From NCBI RefSeq assembly GCF_030814695.1, contig NZ_JAUSVL010000001.1:5368227-5432226 (forward strand): a stretch of 64,000 nucleotides of DNA, in the 5' to 3' direction. Position numbers and translations under genes: made by a program. Of the stretch, positions 1 to 8,980 are shown in pieces. The notes below the pieces were generated by a model. The model ran no database searches. It had not been told where the DNA came from and saw only the letters and a program-made list of their open reading frames with translations. Numbering within the stretch: the stretch's first letter is position 1; the number at the start of each line of letters is the position of its first letter. The stretch is from Oligosphaera ethanolica (GTDB taxonomy: Bacteria; Verrucomicrobiota; Lentisphaeria; Oligosphaerales; Oligosphaeraceae).

Positions 1-1155
1 ATCAATCAACTCCTCGCTGAATTGCGGCAGAATGGCACCCTGGACCAATTAGCCAGCAAGTGGCTCGGCGCCAATGAAAAAGAAAAGGTCGTCGACGATT
101 TTCCCGCCACCGGCCCCAATGGCACCCTGCGCATTGTCATGGACCCGGTCCTGGAGCCTTTCTCCTACATCAAGGACGGCAGGCCCGTCGGCTACGACAT
201 AGAAATCATCATCCGCCTGGCCAAAAAAATGGGCATGGGCATTGAGGTCATGACCGTTGACTTCCCGGCACTGATTCCCGCCGTCGTCAGCGGCAAGGCC
301 GACATCGGCATCGGCGGCATCACCGTCACCGATGAACGCAAGAAAAACGTCCTCTTCTCCGACTCGTACTACGAGGGCGGCGTGGTCTTACTTGCAACCA
401 CCGAAGGCATCGCCGACGCCGACGACGACGGCTGGCTGACGCGTCGCGCGCAAAAGCTCCTGAAGAGCTTCCGCGGCACCTTCGTGACCGAAAACCGCTG
501 GCGACTGGTGCTGCGTGGCCTGAGCGTGACCATCGTCATCGCCGTCTGCTCCATTCTCCTCGGCACGCTCATGGGCTTCGGCGTCTGCTGGCTGCGCCGT
601 TCCGCCCACCCCCTCCTAGCCGGGCCGGCCAAGCTCTACATCCGCACCGTCCAGGGCACACCCATCCTGGTCATCCTGATGATCATCTACTACGTCATCT
701 TCGGCAGCGTCAATGTCAACGCCATTGCCGTCGCCATCTTCGCCTTCGCCGTCAATTTCTCCGCCTACTGTTCCGAGATGTTCCGCACCGGCATCGACGC
801 AGTGGACCGCGGCCAGCTCGAGGCCGCCGACGCCATTGGCTTCAGCCGCTGGCAGAGCTTCCGCCTCATCGTCATCCCTCAGGCCGCCCGACACGTCCTG
901 CCAGTCTACCGCGGCGAAGCCATCGCCAACATCAAAATGACCTCCATTGTCGGCTACATCGCCATCCAGGACCTCACCAAGGTCAGCGACATCATCCGCA
1001 GCCGAACATACGAGGCGTTCTTCCCCCTTATCGCCACCGCCATTCTTTATTTCCTGCTGGCCTACGCTGTGGCGGCTCTGCTCGCCTTCCTGGAACGCCG
1101 ACTCCAGCCCCAGGCCCGCCGCCGCGCCCTGACCCAGATGGAGGCACAGTCATGA
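1..1155 (+). CDS. Amino-acid ABC transporter substrate-binding/permease fusion (5' partial)
   Basis: The frame is open from base 1, so the gene begins before the window. A TTG at 22 is an internal codon, because upstream codons continue the typical C-terminal end of a family 3 solute-binding domain (LAELRQNGTLDQLASKWLG). A second family 3 binding segment follows (about residues 42-135 from the window edge), then a HisM/GlnP-type permease with several membrane helices and the EAA loop (EAADAIGFSRWQSFRLIVIP). The second binding segment looks like only the first lobe half (about 100 residues, a full domain is about 220) before running into the permease. It should import polar amino acids at the cytoplasmic membrane. 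The stop overlaps the start of the ATPase gene by 4 bp, so the two are translationally coupled. The substrate cannot be named from sequence. Confidence 0.9.
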   Translation: MNQLLAELRQNGTLDQLASKWLGANEKEKVVDDFPATGPNGTLRIVMDPVLEPFSYIKDGRPVGYDIEIIIRLAKKMGMGIEVMTVDFPALIPAVVSGKADIGIGGITVTDERKKNVLFSDSYYEGGVVLLATTEGIADADDDGWLTRRAQKLLKSFRGTFVTENRWRLVLRGLSVTIVIAVCSILLGTLMGFGVCWLRRSAHPLLAGPAKLYIRTVQGTPILVILMIIYYVIFGSVNVNAIAVAIFAFAVNFSAYCSEMFRTGIDAVDRGQLEAADAIGFSRWQSFRLIVIPQAARHVLPVYRGEAIANIKMTSIVGYIAIQDLTKVSDIIRSRTYEAFFPLIATAILYFLLAYAVAALLAFLERRLQPQARRRALTQMEAQS

Positions 1156-2234
1156 TCAGCGTCAAGCATCTTGCCAAATCCTTCGACGGCCTGGCCGTCC
1201 TCAGTGACGTCAATGCCGAAATCAACGCCGGCGAAGTCATCTCCGTCATCGGCCCGTCCGGCACCGGCAAAAGCACTTTCCTACGCTGTCTCAATCTCCT
1301 GGAAAGGCCCAGCGCCGGCGAAATCCGCATTGACGGCATAGACGTCCTTGCACCAGACACCGACGTGCGGCTGCTCCGCCAGAAAATGGGCATGGTCTTC
1401 CAGTCCTTCAATCTCTTCTCGCATCTGATGGTCATTGAAAACGTCATCCTCGGCCCCATGCACCTGCTGCACCTGGACCGGAAAACGGCCGTCGCCCGCG
1501 GCATGGAGCTGCTCGACAGCGTCGGCCTGGCCGCCAAAGCCCACGCATTCCCCGATGAACTTTCCGGCGGCCAGAAGCAGCGCGTGGCCATCGCCCGCAC
1601 CCTCGCCATGAAACCCGAGATCGTCCTCTTCGATGAACCGACCTCCGCTCTTGACCCCACCATGGTCAGCGAGGTCCTCGCCGTCATCCGCAAACTCGCC
1701 AGCCAGGGCATGACCATGATGATCGTCACCCACGAAATGCGCTTCGCTAGGGATGTTTCATCACGGATCTTCTACATGGACGACGGCACTATCTATGAAG
1801 ACGGCAGCCCCGAACAGATCTTCAATCACCCCAAACGGGAGAAAACCCGCGCCTTCATCCACAAAATCAGCCTCTTCGAATACCTGGTTCGGCGCGACGA
1901 CTTCGACATCTACCAGTTCAACGCCGAACTGGAGGCCTTCAGCATCAAACACCTGCTCAACCAGCAAAGCATCCTCAATACCCAGCTGATCTGTGAGGAA
2001 ATGCTCTGCAATATCCTCCTGCCCAGTACCACCATGGTCAATCTGAGCATCGCCTGCTCCGAAGAAAACGGCCAGGTCGATCTCAGCTTCAACTACCAAA
2101 GCGGCGAAGGCAATCCCCTCGCCAATGACGACGACGATACCATGCTCTCCAGGACAATCGTCAGCAATCTCACCCGGGAACAGCACTTCAACCGGGAACA
2201 CAACCGCGCTACGCTCAAAATGACCCTGCGCTAG
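1152..2234 (+). CDS. GlnQ/HisP-type ABC ATPase fused to a C-terminal RsbW-like HATPase domain
   Basis: Residues 1-240 form a complete polar amino-acid transporter ATPase: Walker A GPSGTGKST (34-42), Q-loop Q84, signature LSGGQ (137-141), Walker B IVLFDE (157-162) and switch His194. Members of this family normally stop near 240-250 residues, whereas this protein has 360. The extra 110 residues carry an N-box-like segment (LICEEMLCNIL, with E282/E283 and N287) and end in a short strand like that of HATPase_c_2 anti-sigma serine kinases (RsbW/SpoIIAB). No convincing second Walker-type motif was seen there. The gene overlaps the permease by 4 bp and is followed 87 bp later by a STAS protein, the natural partner of RsbW-like kinases. 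The ATPase call is firm. The kinase-like call rests on weak motifs plus the neighbour. Confidence 0.88.
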   Translation: MISVKHLAKSFDGLAVLSDVNAEINAGEVISVIGPSGTGKSTFLRCLNLLERPSAGEIRIDGIDVLAPDTDVRLLRQKMGMVFQSFNLFSHLMVIENVILGPMHLLHLDRKTAVARGMELLDSVGLAAKAHAFPDELSGGQKQRVAIARTLAMKPEIVLFDEPTSALDPTMVSEVLAVIRKLASQGMTMMIVTHEMRFARDVSSRIFYMDDGTIYEDGSPEQIFNHPKREKTRAFIHKISLFEYLVRRDDFDIYQFNAELEAFSIKHLLNQQSILNTQLICEEMLCNILLPSTTMVNLSIACSEENGQVDLSFNYQSGEGNPLANDDDDTMLSRTIVSNLTREQHFNREHNRATLKMTLR

Positions 2235-2321
2235 GCAGTCTCACACCGGCTGCACAAACTCAGTTGTTGTAACCAACACGATCAGCCATACAGAAAAAAA
2301 ACACACAAACAAGGAACTCGC

Positions 2322-2621
2322 ATGAACATCACCAAGACCCTCAACGACAAGGAGTTGGTCATCACCCTCGACGGCCGCCTGGATACCACTACCGCCCCCG
2401 TCCTCGAAACTGAAATGCAAAGCGCCTGCGAGGGCGTTGAAAGCCTCGTCCTCGACCTCAAAGACCTCGTCTATATCTCATCGGCTGGACTGCGCGTCAT
2501 CCTCTCCACCCAAAAACGCATGGCCAAGCAAGGCAGCATGAAAATCGTCCACGTCACCAAGGCCGTCATGGACATCTTCACCATGACCGGCTTCGCCAGC
2601 ATCATCCGCATCGAAGCCTAA
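2322..2621 (+). CDS. STAS-domain anti-anti-sigma factor-like protein
   Basis: This is a 99-residue single STAS domain. The core VLDLKDLVYISSAGLRVIL (about 44-61) is the phosphorylation loop of RsbV/SpoIIAA-type proteins, with Ser53/Ser54 as likely phosphosites and Ala55 directly before the conserved Gly, as in the common SSAGL subgroup. The start is ATG with AAGGAA upstream. It lies in the same direction as the ABC transporter genes and 87 bp after an ATPase carrying a C-terminal RsbW-like domain, so a partner-switching pair is the natural reading. No sigma factor or PP2C phosphatase is visible nearby. It would act in the cytoplasm. The family is clear, but its target is unknown. Confidence 0.9.
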   Translation: MNITKTLNDKELVITLDGRLDTTTAPVLETEMQSACEGVESLVLDLKDLVYISSAGLRVILSTQKRMAKQGSMKIVHVTKAVMDIFTMTGFASIIRIEA

Positions 2622-2685
2622 GTACACCACGCGATAAATGCGCCGAAGGCCGTCCCCCCGGCCAACCGCAGTAGGTAATCAATCA

Positions 2686-3006
2686 GTAACCACCCCGGTA
2701 GGGAAAATACCGGGGCGGTTACTGACCGATTCTGTCTCGCGGCCGTGGAGTGGGCGTCTCGCCCACTCCGACAAGACGGCTCATTAAACCGTCCTCGTCA
2801 TCCACGCCGACCGTACCCGGCCCGTCTCCCCCGCCGCACGAACCGTGCGCAACAGCGGCTGGAAGCCGCTGCTACTCTGGCCAGCTATGACTCCGCTGCC
2901 GCAAAGGTCGGCGGAAATCAAGGTCGAATGGCTGGGCGGCGGCAGGCCGTGGGTTTCCTGCAAATTGTACCCGGTGTTTTCCCCACCGGGTTGTGCACTG
3001 ACCGAT
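2686..3006. repeat. Composite hairpin-rich interspersed repeat, copy 1
   Basis: This fills most of the 562-bp gap between the STAS gene and catalase. It starts with a 15-bp stem (2686-2722, one mismatch), then a hairpin with arms GAGTGGGCG around TCT (2748-2768), a stem GCGGCT/AGCCGC near 2853, a constant segment GCCGTGGGTTTCCTGCAAAT near 2944, and a stem CCCGGTG/CACCGGG, ending in TGACCGATTA. Closely similar blocks occur near 25911, 31145, 35078, 37312 and 57536. ORFs here are repeat translations and are not annotated as genes. Confidence 0.85.
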
Positions 3007-3183
3007 TACCCCACGCCGACACCGCCCCGCCCAAAAAACTACACGCCCGCCACCACCGACTGTCCAGTCGAGGATGGCGGGCGCGCTACTTGTGTGCCTA
3101 CGAAACGCTGACGCGGGTAACATGGCCCATAATCAGCCCGTGCGTGGTGGCGCCCGCAATGTGCGGACGCCGCCTTTCACACG

Positions 3184-4788
3184 TTATTTCTTCTTGGCTT
3201 TGCCCATGTCTTTCTTGGGTTTGGCGCATGCCTTCTTGCCCTTCGGCGCCTTCTCTGCCATATCGCAGTTGCAGCCGCAACCCTTGGCAGCGGGATCGCC
3301 ATCGGCGATGTGGCCCATCTCCATCTTCTTCATGCCCATCATCATCTTTTCGCGTTCCTTGAAGGCCTTGGCAACGCCGGCGCCGTATGCCGGATCGGCC
3401 TTGGTGCAATGCTCAATGTGACGCTGCTTGATGAAGTCCGGCACGCCACACATCGCGCGCGCCGTGTTCTCAAAGAGGCGCTGCTTTTGGCCATCGGTCA
3501 TCTTGCGAAAGCGAATGCCGGGCTGCGTGAAGTAGTCGTCGTCATCCTCCCGGAAATTCCAGTTATCGCCATCGCCATTGACCGGCGTGGCCGGCTGGCG
3601 GTACTCGGGCTGTTCCTGCCAGGCGCCGAAGCTGTTCGGCTCATAACTGGTCTTGCTGCCGTAGTTGCCGTCAACACGCATCATGCCGTCGCGCGAATAA
3701 CCCGTCACCGGGCAGCGTGCCTTATTCACCGGTATCAGGTGATGATTGACGCCGAGGCGGTAACGCTGGGCATCACCATAGCCAAAGAGACGCGCCTGGA
3801 GCATCTTGTCCGGCGAAAAACCAACGCCCGGCACGACGCTGCCGGGATTGAAGGCCGCCTGCTCAACCTCCGCAAAGTAATTCTCGGGATTGCGGTTGAG
3901 CTCCATCATGCCGACGTCGATCAGCGGATAGTCGTCCGTCGACCAGTCTTTGGTCAAATCGAAGGGATTGTATGGCAACTTCCGTGCCTGCTCTTCCGTC
4001 ATCAGCTGGAAACACAGCTTCCAACGCGGGAAGTCGCCGGCTTCAATATGCTCGTACAAATCGCGCTGGTGGCTGTCACGATCCTTGCCAACCAGCATCT
4101 CGGCCTCTGCGTCCGTCAAGTACTTAATCGGCTGCTGGCACACCCAGTGAAATTTCACCCACGTGCGCTGATTCTTCTTGTTGTAGAGGCTGAAGGTGTG
4201 GCTGCCAAAGCCGTGCATGTTCCGGTAAGACGCCGGCAGACCATCGTCACTCATGGTGATGGTGACTTGGTTGAGCGCCTCCGGCAGACTCGTCCAGAAA
4301 TCCCAGTTGCTCGTCGGCGAATGCAAATGCGTCCGCGGGTCCTTCTTCACCACGTGATTCAAATCGGAAAAATGCTGGCCGTCACGCAGGAAAAAAACCG
4401 GCGTGTTGTTGCCAACCAAATCCCAATTGCCTTCCTCTGTGTAGAATTTTACCGCAAAACCACGGATGTCGCGCTCGGCATCCGCCGCGCCACGAAAACC
4501 CGCCACCGTCGAGAAACGCGCAAAAACCTCGGTCTTCTTGCCGATCTTCTCAAAAAGCTTCGCCCGGCTGTATTTGGTCACGTCATGCGTCACCGTAAAG
4601 GTCCCAAAAGCGCCAGAGCCCTTCGCATGCATGCGACGCTCCGGAATGACTTCGCGATTGAAATTGGCCAGTTTCTCCAGCAGCCAAACATCCTCCAGCA
4701 ACACCGGACCACGCGGCCCAGCCGTACGCGAATTCTGATTGTCAGCTACCGGCGCACCAAAATTGGTCGTCAACTTGTCTTTTTTCAT
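3184..4788 (-). CDS. katA: Catalase, heme monofunctional, clade 3-like
   Basis: This 534-residue catalase decomposes hydrogen peroxide. His54 (in MHAKGSGAFG), Asn127 (VGNNTPVFF) and heme-ligand Tyr337 (RLFGYGDAQRYR) sit at exactly the numbers known for the small-subunit Proteus mirabilis enzyme. The body therefore matches clade 3 from the N-terminus, and no signal peptide is seen. Typical members are about 480-500 residues. Here a tail of about 50 residues is added, rich in Met, Cys and Lys (MGMKKMEMG, then GCGCNCDMAEK, then a Lys-rich end). That tail could bind metal, which is inference. The start is ATG with AAGGAA 8 bases upstream. The gene stands alone, diverging from kdsD across a 402-bp gap. 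A catalase fits an anaerobe exposed to transient oxygen. Confidence 0.97.
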   Translation of the reverse strand: MKKDKLTTNFGAPVADNQNSRTAGPRGPVLLEDVWLLEKLANFNREVIPERRMHAKGSGAFGTFTVTHDVTKYSRAKLFEKIGKKTEVFARFSTVAGFRGAADAERDIRGFAVKFYTEEGNWDLVGNNTPVFFLRDGQHFSDLNHVVKKDPRTHLHSPTSNWDFWTSLPEALNQVTITMSDDGLPASYRNMHGFGSHTFSLYNKKNQRTWVKFHWVCQQPIKYLTDAEAEMLVGKDRDSHQRDLYEHIEAGDFPRWKLCFQLMTEEQARKLPYNPFDLTKDWSTDDYPLIDVGMMELNRNPENYFAEVEQAAFNPGSVVPGVGFSPDKMLQARLFGYGDAQRYRLGVNHHLIPVNKARCPVTGYSRDGMMRVDGNYGSKTSYEPNSFGAWQEQPEYRQPATPVNGDGDNWNFREDDDDYFTQPGIRFRKMTDGQKQRLFENTARAMCGVPDFIKQRHIEHCTKADPAYGAGVAKAFKEREKMMMGMKKMEMGHIADGDPAAKGCGCNCDMAEKAPKGKKACAKPKKDMGKAKKK

Positions 4789-4893
4789 GTTCGGTCATTC
4801 CTTGCTTTGATTTGATTTGCTTTGATTTGGACTCTGTTCTGTCAGGGCTCCCTACGAAGACAAACGCGGGCGTGCTGCTGGCCAAACACCTCC

Positions 4894-4917
4894 TTGTGAA
4901 TCAGTAATAAATCACAA
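4894..4917. promoter_or_regulatory. Possible operator: TTGTGA-N12-TCACAA
   Basis: A perfect 6-bp inverted repeat separated by 12 bases lies 106-129 bp upstream of the catalase start, within the 402-bp divergent gap between katA and kdsD. The half-sites resemble CRP/FNR half-sites but the spacing is wrong for those proteins (N6 and N4 respectively), and it does not match a PerR box. The rest of the gap shows no other convincing signal. Confidence 0.25.
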
Positions 4918-5190
4918 ATGAATCCTACAACCTGGGCTTTGCGCCACCACAAAAAATCCCGCGGGCTGAGCCAGACCGCAGGCAATAAAGCATAACGCCT
5001 AGTTTACTCCTTTTACGAATAGTTAGCAAATAGAAGCCGTGCCTAAATACACCGCCGCTGCACTTTTCCCGGCGAACAAGCCCCTTCTGGCCACCTCGGC
5101 TGTTTCCTTTTAGTCTAAGGTCATTATATTTGGGCAGCATTTTTATCCCCTGCTCCCACTCCACCTTGTCAAACACGAAGTCCTGTCATC

Positions 5191-6189
5191 ATGAATCTGA
5201 ATCCCAAGCCCGACACCCAGAAAATTCTGCAGCGCGCCACCGACGTCTTGGACATTGAAATCAATGGCCTGACGGCCATCCGGGATGGCCTTGGCCAGCC
5301 CTTTGTCGATCTGGTGCACCGCTGCCTGGAAATCCTCGGCGCCGGCGGCAAAATCGTCCTCAGCGGCATTGGCAAGAGCGGTCACATCAGCCAGAAGATT
5401 GCGGCGACGCTGGCGAGCACGGGCTCCCGTGCCGTCTTCATGCACCCCGTCGAAGCCATGCACGGCGACCTCGGCATCATTTCGCCGCTGGACATTCTGC
5501 TGGCCGTCAGCTACAGCGGCGAGACCGACGAGCTGCTCGCCGTGCTGCCGGCAGTCAAACGCCTGGGGGTCGACATCATCGCCATCACCGCCACAGGCGA
5601 CTCGCGCCTCGGCAACGTCGCCGACATGGTCGTGCCCATGCCAGTGCCACGCGAAGCCTGTCCCTTCAACCTGGCCCCAACTACGACGACCACCGCGCTC
5701 GCCGCCCTCGGCGATGCCCTCGCCATGGTCCTCCTCGACTGCCGCCGCTTCGGCATCAACGACTACGCCAAACTCCATCCCGCCGGCGCCATCGGCCGCA
5801 GCATCAGCCTTACCGTCAGAGACCTCATGCGTAGCGGCCAGCAAGCACCGCGCGTCACCCCCGGCACCAGCGTCCGCGACGCACTGCTGGCCATGACCAA
5901 CGCCCGCTGCGGCGCCGTCGCCATCGTCGACGCCGACGACGTCGTCCTCGGCATCTTCACCGACGGCGACTTCCGCCGCCAGATCACCCGCAATGCCGCC
6001 GTCCTCGAAGCTGCCATCGAAAGCGTCATGACCCCCAAGCCCATCACCATCTCCGTCAACGCCCTCGCCGTCGAAATCATGAAGCTGCTGGAAAAACGCA
6101 AGATCGACGACATCATCGCCGTGGACGAACAAGGCCGCCTCGCCGGCCTCGTCGATATCCAGGACCTGCCCAAATTCAAGGTCATGTAA
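5191..6189 (+). CDS. kdsD: Arabinose-5-phosphate isomerase (KdsD/KpsF family)
   Basis: 332 residues with the usual family layout: an N-terminal SIS sugar-isomerase domain (about 30-170, with VLSGIGKSGHISQKIA and SYSGETDELL) followed by two CBS domains (about 205-265 and 270-332). It converts ribulose 5-phosphate to arabinose 5-phosphate, the first step to Kdo, so the organism probably makes a Gram-negative lipopolysaccharide. The PTTTTTALAALGDALA segment is typical of the family. It is the first gene of a co-directional run (kdsD, FAD oxidoreductase, psd, MBL-fold) with gaps of 17-40 bp, ending at a terminator near 9800. No other Kdo gene is in the window. The start ATG has only a weak ribosome binding site. 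Confidence 0.96.
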   Translation: MNLNPKPDTQKILQRATDVLDIEINGLTAIRDGLGQPFVDLVHRCLEILGAGGKIVLSGIGKSGHISQKIAATLASTGSRAVFMHPVEAMHGDLGIISPLDILLAVSYSGETDELLAVLPAVKRLGVDIIAITATGDSRLGNVADMVVPMPVPREACPFNLAPTTTTTALAALGDALAMVLLDCRRFGINDYAKLHPAGAIGRSISLTVRDLMRSGQQAPRVTPGTSVRDALLAMTNARCGAVAIVDADDVVLGIFTDGDFRRQITRNAAVLEAAIESVMTPKPITISVNALAVEIMKLLEKRKIDDIIAVDEQGRLAGLVDIQDLPKFKVM

Positions 6190-6217
6190 CTACCACCATC
6201 GCACCCAGAGGACAAGC

Positions 6218-7987
6218 ATGCGCCATCTTCATCACCAAGTAGATTTCTGTGTCGTCGGCGGCGGTATCGCCGGCATGTTCGCGGCCATCGCCGCCGCCCG
6301 TCGCGGCGCCAAAGTCGCCCTCATCCAGGACCGGCCCGTGCTCGGCGGCAACGCCTCCAGCGAAATCCGCATGTGGATTTGCGGCGCCCATGGCCTCAAC
6401 AACCGCGAAACTGGCCTCCTCGAAGAAATCAACCTCGAAAACAACTACCGCAACCCCGGCTCCAATTTCTCCATCTGGGACAGCGTCCTCTACCAGGCCG
6501 TGCGCTTCGAACCCAATATCGACTTGATGCTCAACTGTTCCGTCAATGACGCCACCATGGCCAACGGCCGCATCGTCAGCGTCAAAGGCTGGCAAACCAC
6601 CACCGAGACTTGGCATGTCGTCACCGCCAAACTCTTCGCTGACTGCTCCGGTGACAGCATCCTCGCACCACTGACCAACGCCAAATTCCGCCTCGGCCGC
6701 GAAGCCCGCGATGAATACAACGAAGACATCGAACCACCCGTCGCCGACCGCAAAACCATGGGCATGAGCTGCCTCCTCCAGGCCCGCGAAACCGACTCGC
6801 CAAAGTCCTACACCCCACCCAAGTGGGCACGCAAATTCCCCGACGACGCGTCGCTGCCCAACCGCGGCCACGGCTACACCGGCACCAACAACTTCTGGTG
6901 GATCGAACTCGGCGGCGAAAACGACTCCATTCACGACAGCGAAGAACTCCGCGACCAGCTGCTGGCCATCGCCTTCGGCGTCTGGGACCACATCAAAAAC
7001 CACGGCGACCACGGCGCCGCCAACTGGGAGCTCAACTGGGTCGGCTTCCTCCCCGGCAAGCGCGAAAGCCGCCGTTACCTCGGCGACCACGTCCTCACCC
7101 AAAACGACGTCCGCGCTGAAGGCCGCTTCGCCGATATGATCGCCTACGGCGGCTGGAGCATGGACGACCACCACCCCGCCGGCTTCAACCACCCCGGCGC
7201 ACCCACCATCTTCCACCCGGCGCCATCGCCTTTCGGCATCCCCTACCGCTGCCTCTATTCGGCCAACGTGCCCAATCTCTTCTTCGCCGGCCGCAATATC
7301 AGCACCACCCACGCCGCCATGAGTTCCACCCGCGTCATGGCGACCTGCGGGCTCCTCGGCCAGGCCGTCGGCACCGCCGCCGCCATCGCCGTCGCCAAGG
7401 GCTGTACCCCGCGCGATGTCGGCCAAAACTACATCACCCAACTGCAGCAGGCCTTGCTGGACGATGACTGCTTCCTGCCCTGGCAACGCCGCGTTGTCGC
7501 TGAGTTGAGCACCTCAGCCGCGCTCAAGGCGTCCGTCAACGATCCCGAGCCACTGCGCAACGGCCTCGACCGCCCCAGCAAAAACGACCAGGGCGCCTGG
7601 GACGACAACTCCTGGCAGGGCCCCGCCGAAGCTTGGGTCGAATACGACTTCGGCTGCGTCGTCACCGTCAGCCAGGCCCGCATGACTTTCGATAGCGATC
7701 TCAACCGCTGCGGTAAGGGCGCTTGCGCCAAACAGGGCGAAAAGAACATCCTGTCCAATTTCCCCCTCAACCAGCCACCACGGGAAACCCCGCCCACACT
7801 TGTCAAGGCCTTCCGCCTCGAAGCCAAAGGCGCCGACGGCCAATGGCGCTGCGTCCATCGCGAAGACAACAACTACCAGCGCCTGGTGCGCGTGCCACTG
7901 GCCATTCAGGCCAGCGCCGTGCGCATCGTCCCCGAAGCAACTTGGGGCGCCGACACCTGCAAGCTTTTCGCCTTCGAACTGTCCTGA
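6218..7987 (+). CDS. FAD-dependent oxidoreductase (FAD_oxidored family) with C-terminal beta-sandwich
   Basis: This is a 589-residue protein. The N-terminus has a dinucleotide-binding fold, CVVGGGIAGMFAAIAAARRG, followed by a second FAD contact VLGGNASSEIRMW (about 43-56). The body (RESRRYLGDHVL, NLFFAGRNISTTHAAMSSTRVMAT) matches the FAD-dependent proteins abundant in Planctomycetes, Lentisphaerae and Bacteroidetes, whose substrates are mostly unknown. From about residue 440 a discoidin-like beta-sandwich follows (AWVEYDFGCVVTVSQARM). No signal peptide is visible. The start ATG has AGAGGA upstream, 28 bp after kdsD. The C-terminal domain suggests a carbohydrate-related substrate, which is inference. 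The family is firm, the reaction is not. Confidence 0.88.
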   Translation: MRHLHHQVDFCVVGGGIAGMFAAIAAARRGAKVALIQDRPVLGGNASSEIRMWICGAHGLNNRETGLLEEINLENNYRNPGSNFSIWDSVLYQAVRFEPNIDLMLNCSVNDATMANGRIVSVKGWQTTTETWHVVTAKLFADCSGDSILAPLTNAKFRLGREARDEYNEDIEPPVADRKTMGMSCLLQARETDSPKSYTPPKWARKFPDDASLPNRGHGYTGTNNFWWIELGGENDSIHDSEELRDQLLAIAFGVWDHIKNHGDHGAANWELNWVGFLPGKRESRRYLGDHVLTQNDVRAEGRFADMIAYGGWSMDDHHPAGFNHPGAPTIFHPAPSPFGIPYRCLYSANVPNLFFAGRNISTTHAAMSSTRVMATCGLLGQAVGTAAAIAVAKGCTPRDVGQNYITQLQQALLDDDCFLPWQRRVVAELSTSAALKASVNDPEPLRNGLDRPSKNDQGAWDDNSWQGPAEAWVEYDFGCVVTVSQARMTFDSDLNRCGKGACAKQGEKNILSNFPLNQPPRETPPTLVKAFRLEAKGADGQWRCVHREDNNYQRLVRVPLAIQASAVRIVPEATWGADTCKLFAFELS

Positions 7988-8004
7988 CACGAAAGATCCA
8001 CCGC

Positions 8005-8943
8005 ATGAGCAGCGACGCCGCATCCGACCAAGCTCCCCCCGAGCACTGCCAGTATTACGACCGCAGGCACGGCCGCGTCGCCACGGAGACCATCCTCGGC
8101 GACCGGTTGCTGCGCCTGGCCTACTGCAGCCCCGCCCGACACCTGCTCTCCTGGCCGCTCTTCGGCAACGTCCTGCTCTCCCGCCTCATGGGCTACTACG
8201 CCGACCGGCCGGCCTCGCGCCTACGCATTCCCCAGACCATCGTCGATCTAAATATCGATATGGACGACTTCGTCATCCCCGATGAGGGTTTCCGCTGCTT
8301 CAACGACTTCTTCTGCCGTAAGCTCCACCCCGGCGCCCGCGAGTTCTGCCCCGACCCCACGCGGCTCTGCTCGCCTGCCGATTGCCGCCTTACCGTCTGG
8401 CCTGAACTCAACGACGACTGCTGCATACCCGTCAAAGGCGCCACCTTCACCGTCAGCGAACTGCTCGGCCACGAAGGCGCGGACGTCGCCGGCCAATTCC
8501 GCGGCGGCGCCCTCTGCATCTGCCGCCTCTGCCCGGCCGACTACCACCGCTACCACTACCCCGACGACGGCCGAGAACGACGACGCTGGCGCATCAAGGG
8601 CCGCTACCACTCAGTACACCCACTGGCTCTGCGCAGCCAACTGCGCGTGTTCAGCGAAAATGTCCGCACGGTGTCGTTACTGGACCTCGAGCATTTTGGC
8701 CTGACGGCCTTTATCGAAGTCGGTGCCTTCGGCGTGGCCTCAATCGTCCAGACACACACGCAAGAGGCTTTCGCCCGGGGTGACGAAAAAGGCCTCTTCG
8801 CCTTCGGCGGCTCGACCATCATCATGATCTTCCGCCCCGGCAGCATCCGTTTTGACGACGACTTGGTCGCCCGCAGCACCACCGGCATGGAATGCCTGGT
8901 GCGCGTCGGCGAAGCCATCGGCTGCACCCCCACAACACCTTGA
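8005..8943 (+). CDS. psd: Phosphatidylserine decarboxylase
   Basis: 312 residues from an ATG 17 bp after the previous stop. The frame is open further upstream, but that part lies inside the preceding gene. Family signatures are the FNDFFCRKL block (about 106-114), CPADYHRYHYP, and a C-terminal FGGSTIIMIF, which corresponds to the LGST self-cleavage site where Ser becomes the pyruvoyl group. Here the residue before Gly-Ser-Thr is Gly, a tolerated variant. The enzyme makes phosphatidylethanolamine at the membrane. It belongs to the kdsD run, so envelope biogenesis is a shared theme. Confidence 0.93.
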   Translation: MSSDAASDQAPPEHCQYYDRRHGRVATETILGDRLLRLAYCSPARHLLSWPLFGNVLLSRLMGYYADRPASRLRIPQTIVDLNIDMDDFVIPDEGFRCFNDFFCRKLHPGAREFCPDPTRLCSPADCRLTVWPELNDDCCIPVKGATFTVSELLGHEGADVAGQFRGGALCICRLCPADYHRYHYPDDGRERRRWRIKGRYHSVHPLALRSQLRVFSENVRTVSLLDLEHFGLTAFIEVGAFGVASIVQTHTQEAFARGDEKGLFAFGGSTIIMIFRPGSIRFDDDLVARSTTGMECLVRVGEAIGCTPTTP

Positions 8944-8980
8944 CAACAAGCCACCGGCCGGTCCAACCAGGAGTATGCAC

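Noticed and set aside
2745..3362. Open frames beginning MEWASRPLRQDGS, recurring at 25923, 31186 and 57600
   Set aside because: They are translations of the composite hairpin repeat. They differ in length, lack ribosome binding sites and end in unrelated sequence.
3310..4815. 501-residue open frame on the plus strand
   Set aside because: It is antisense to catalase, whose active-site residues are all in place.
4925..5176. 83-residue open frame on the minus strand between catalase and kdsD
   Set aside because: It has no homology features and lies in a divergent promoter region.
6182..7486. 434-residue open frame on the minus strand
   Set aside because: It is antisense to the FAD oxidoreductase and consists of low-complexity Val/Gly/Asp text.
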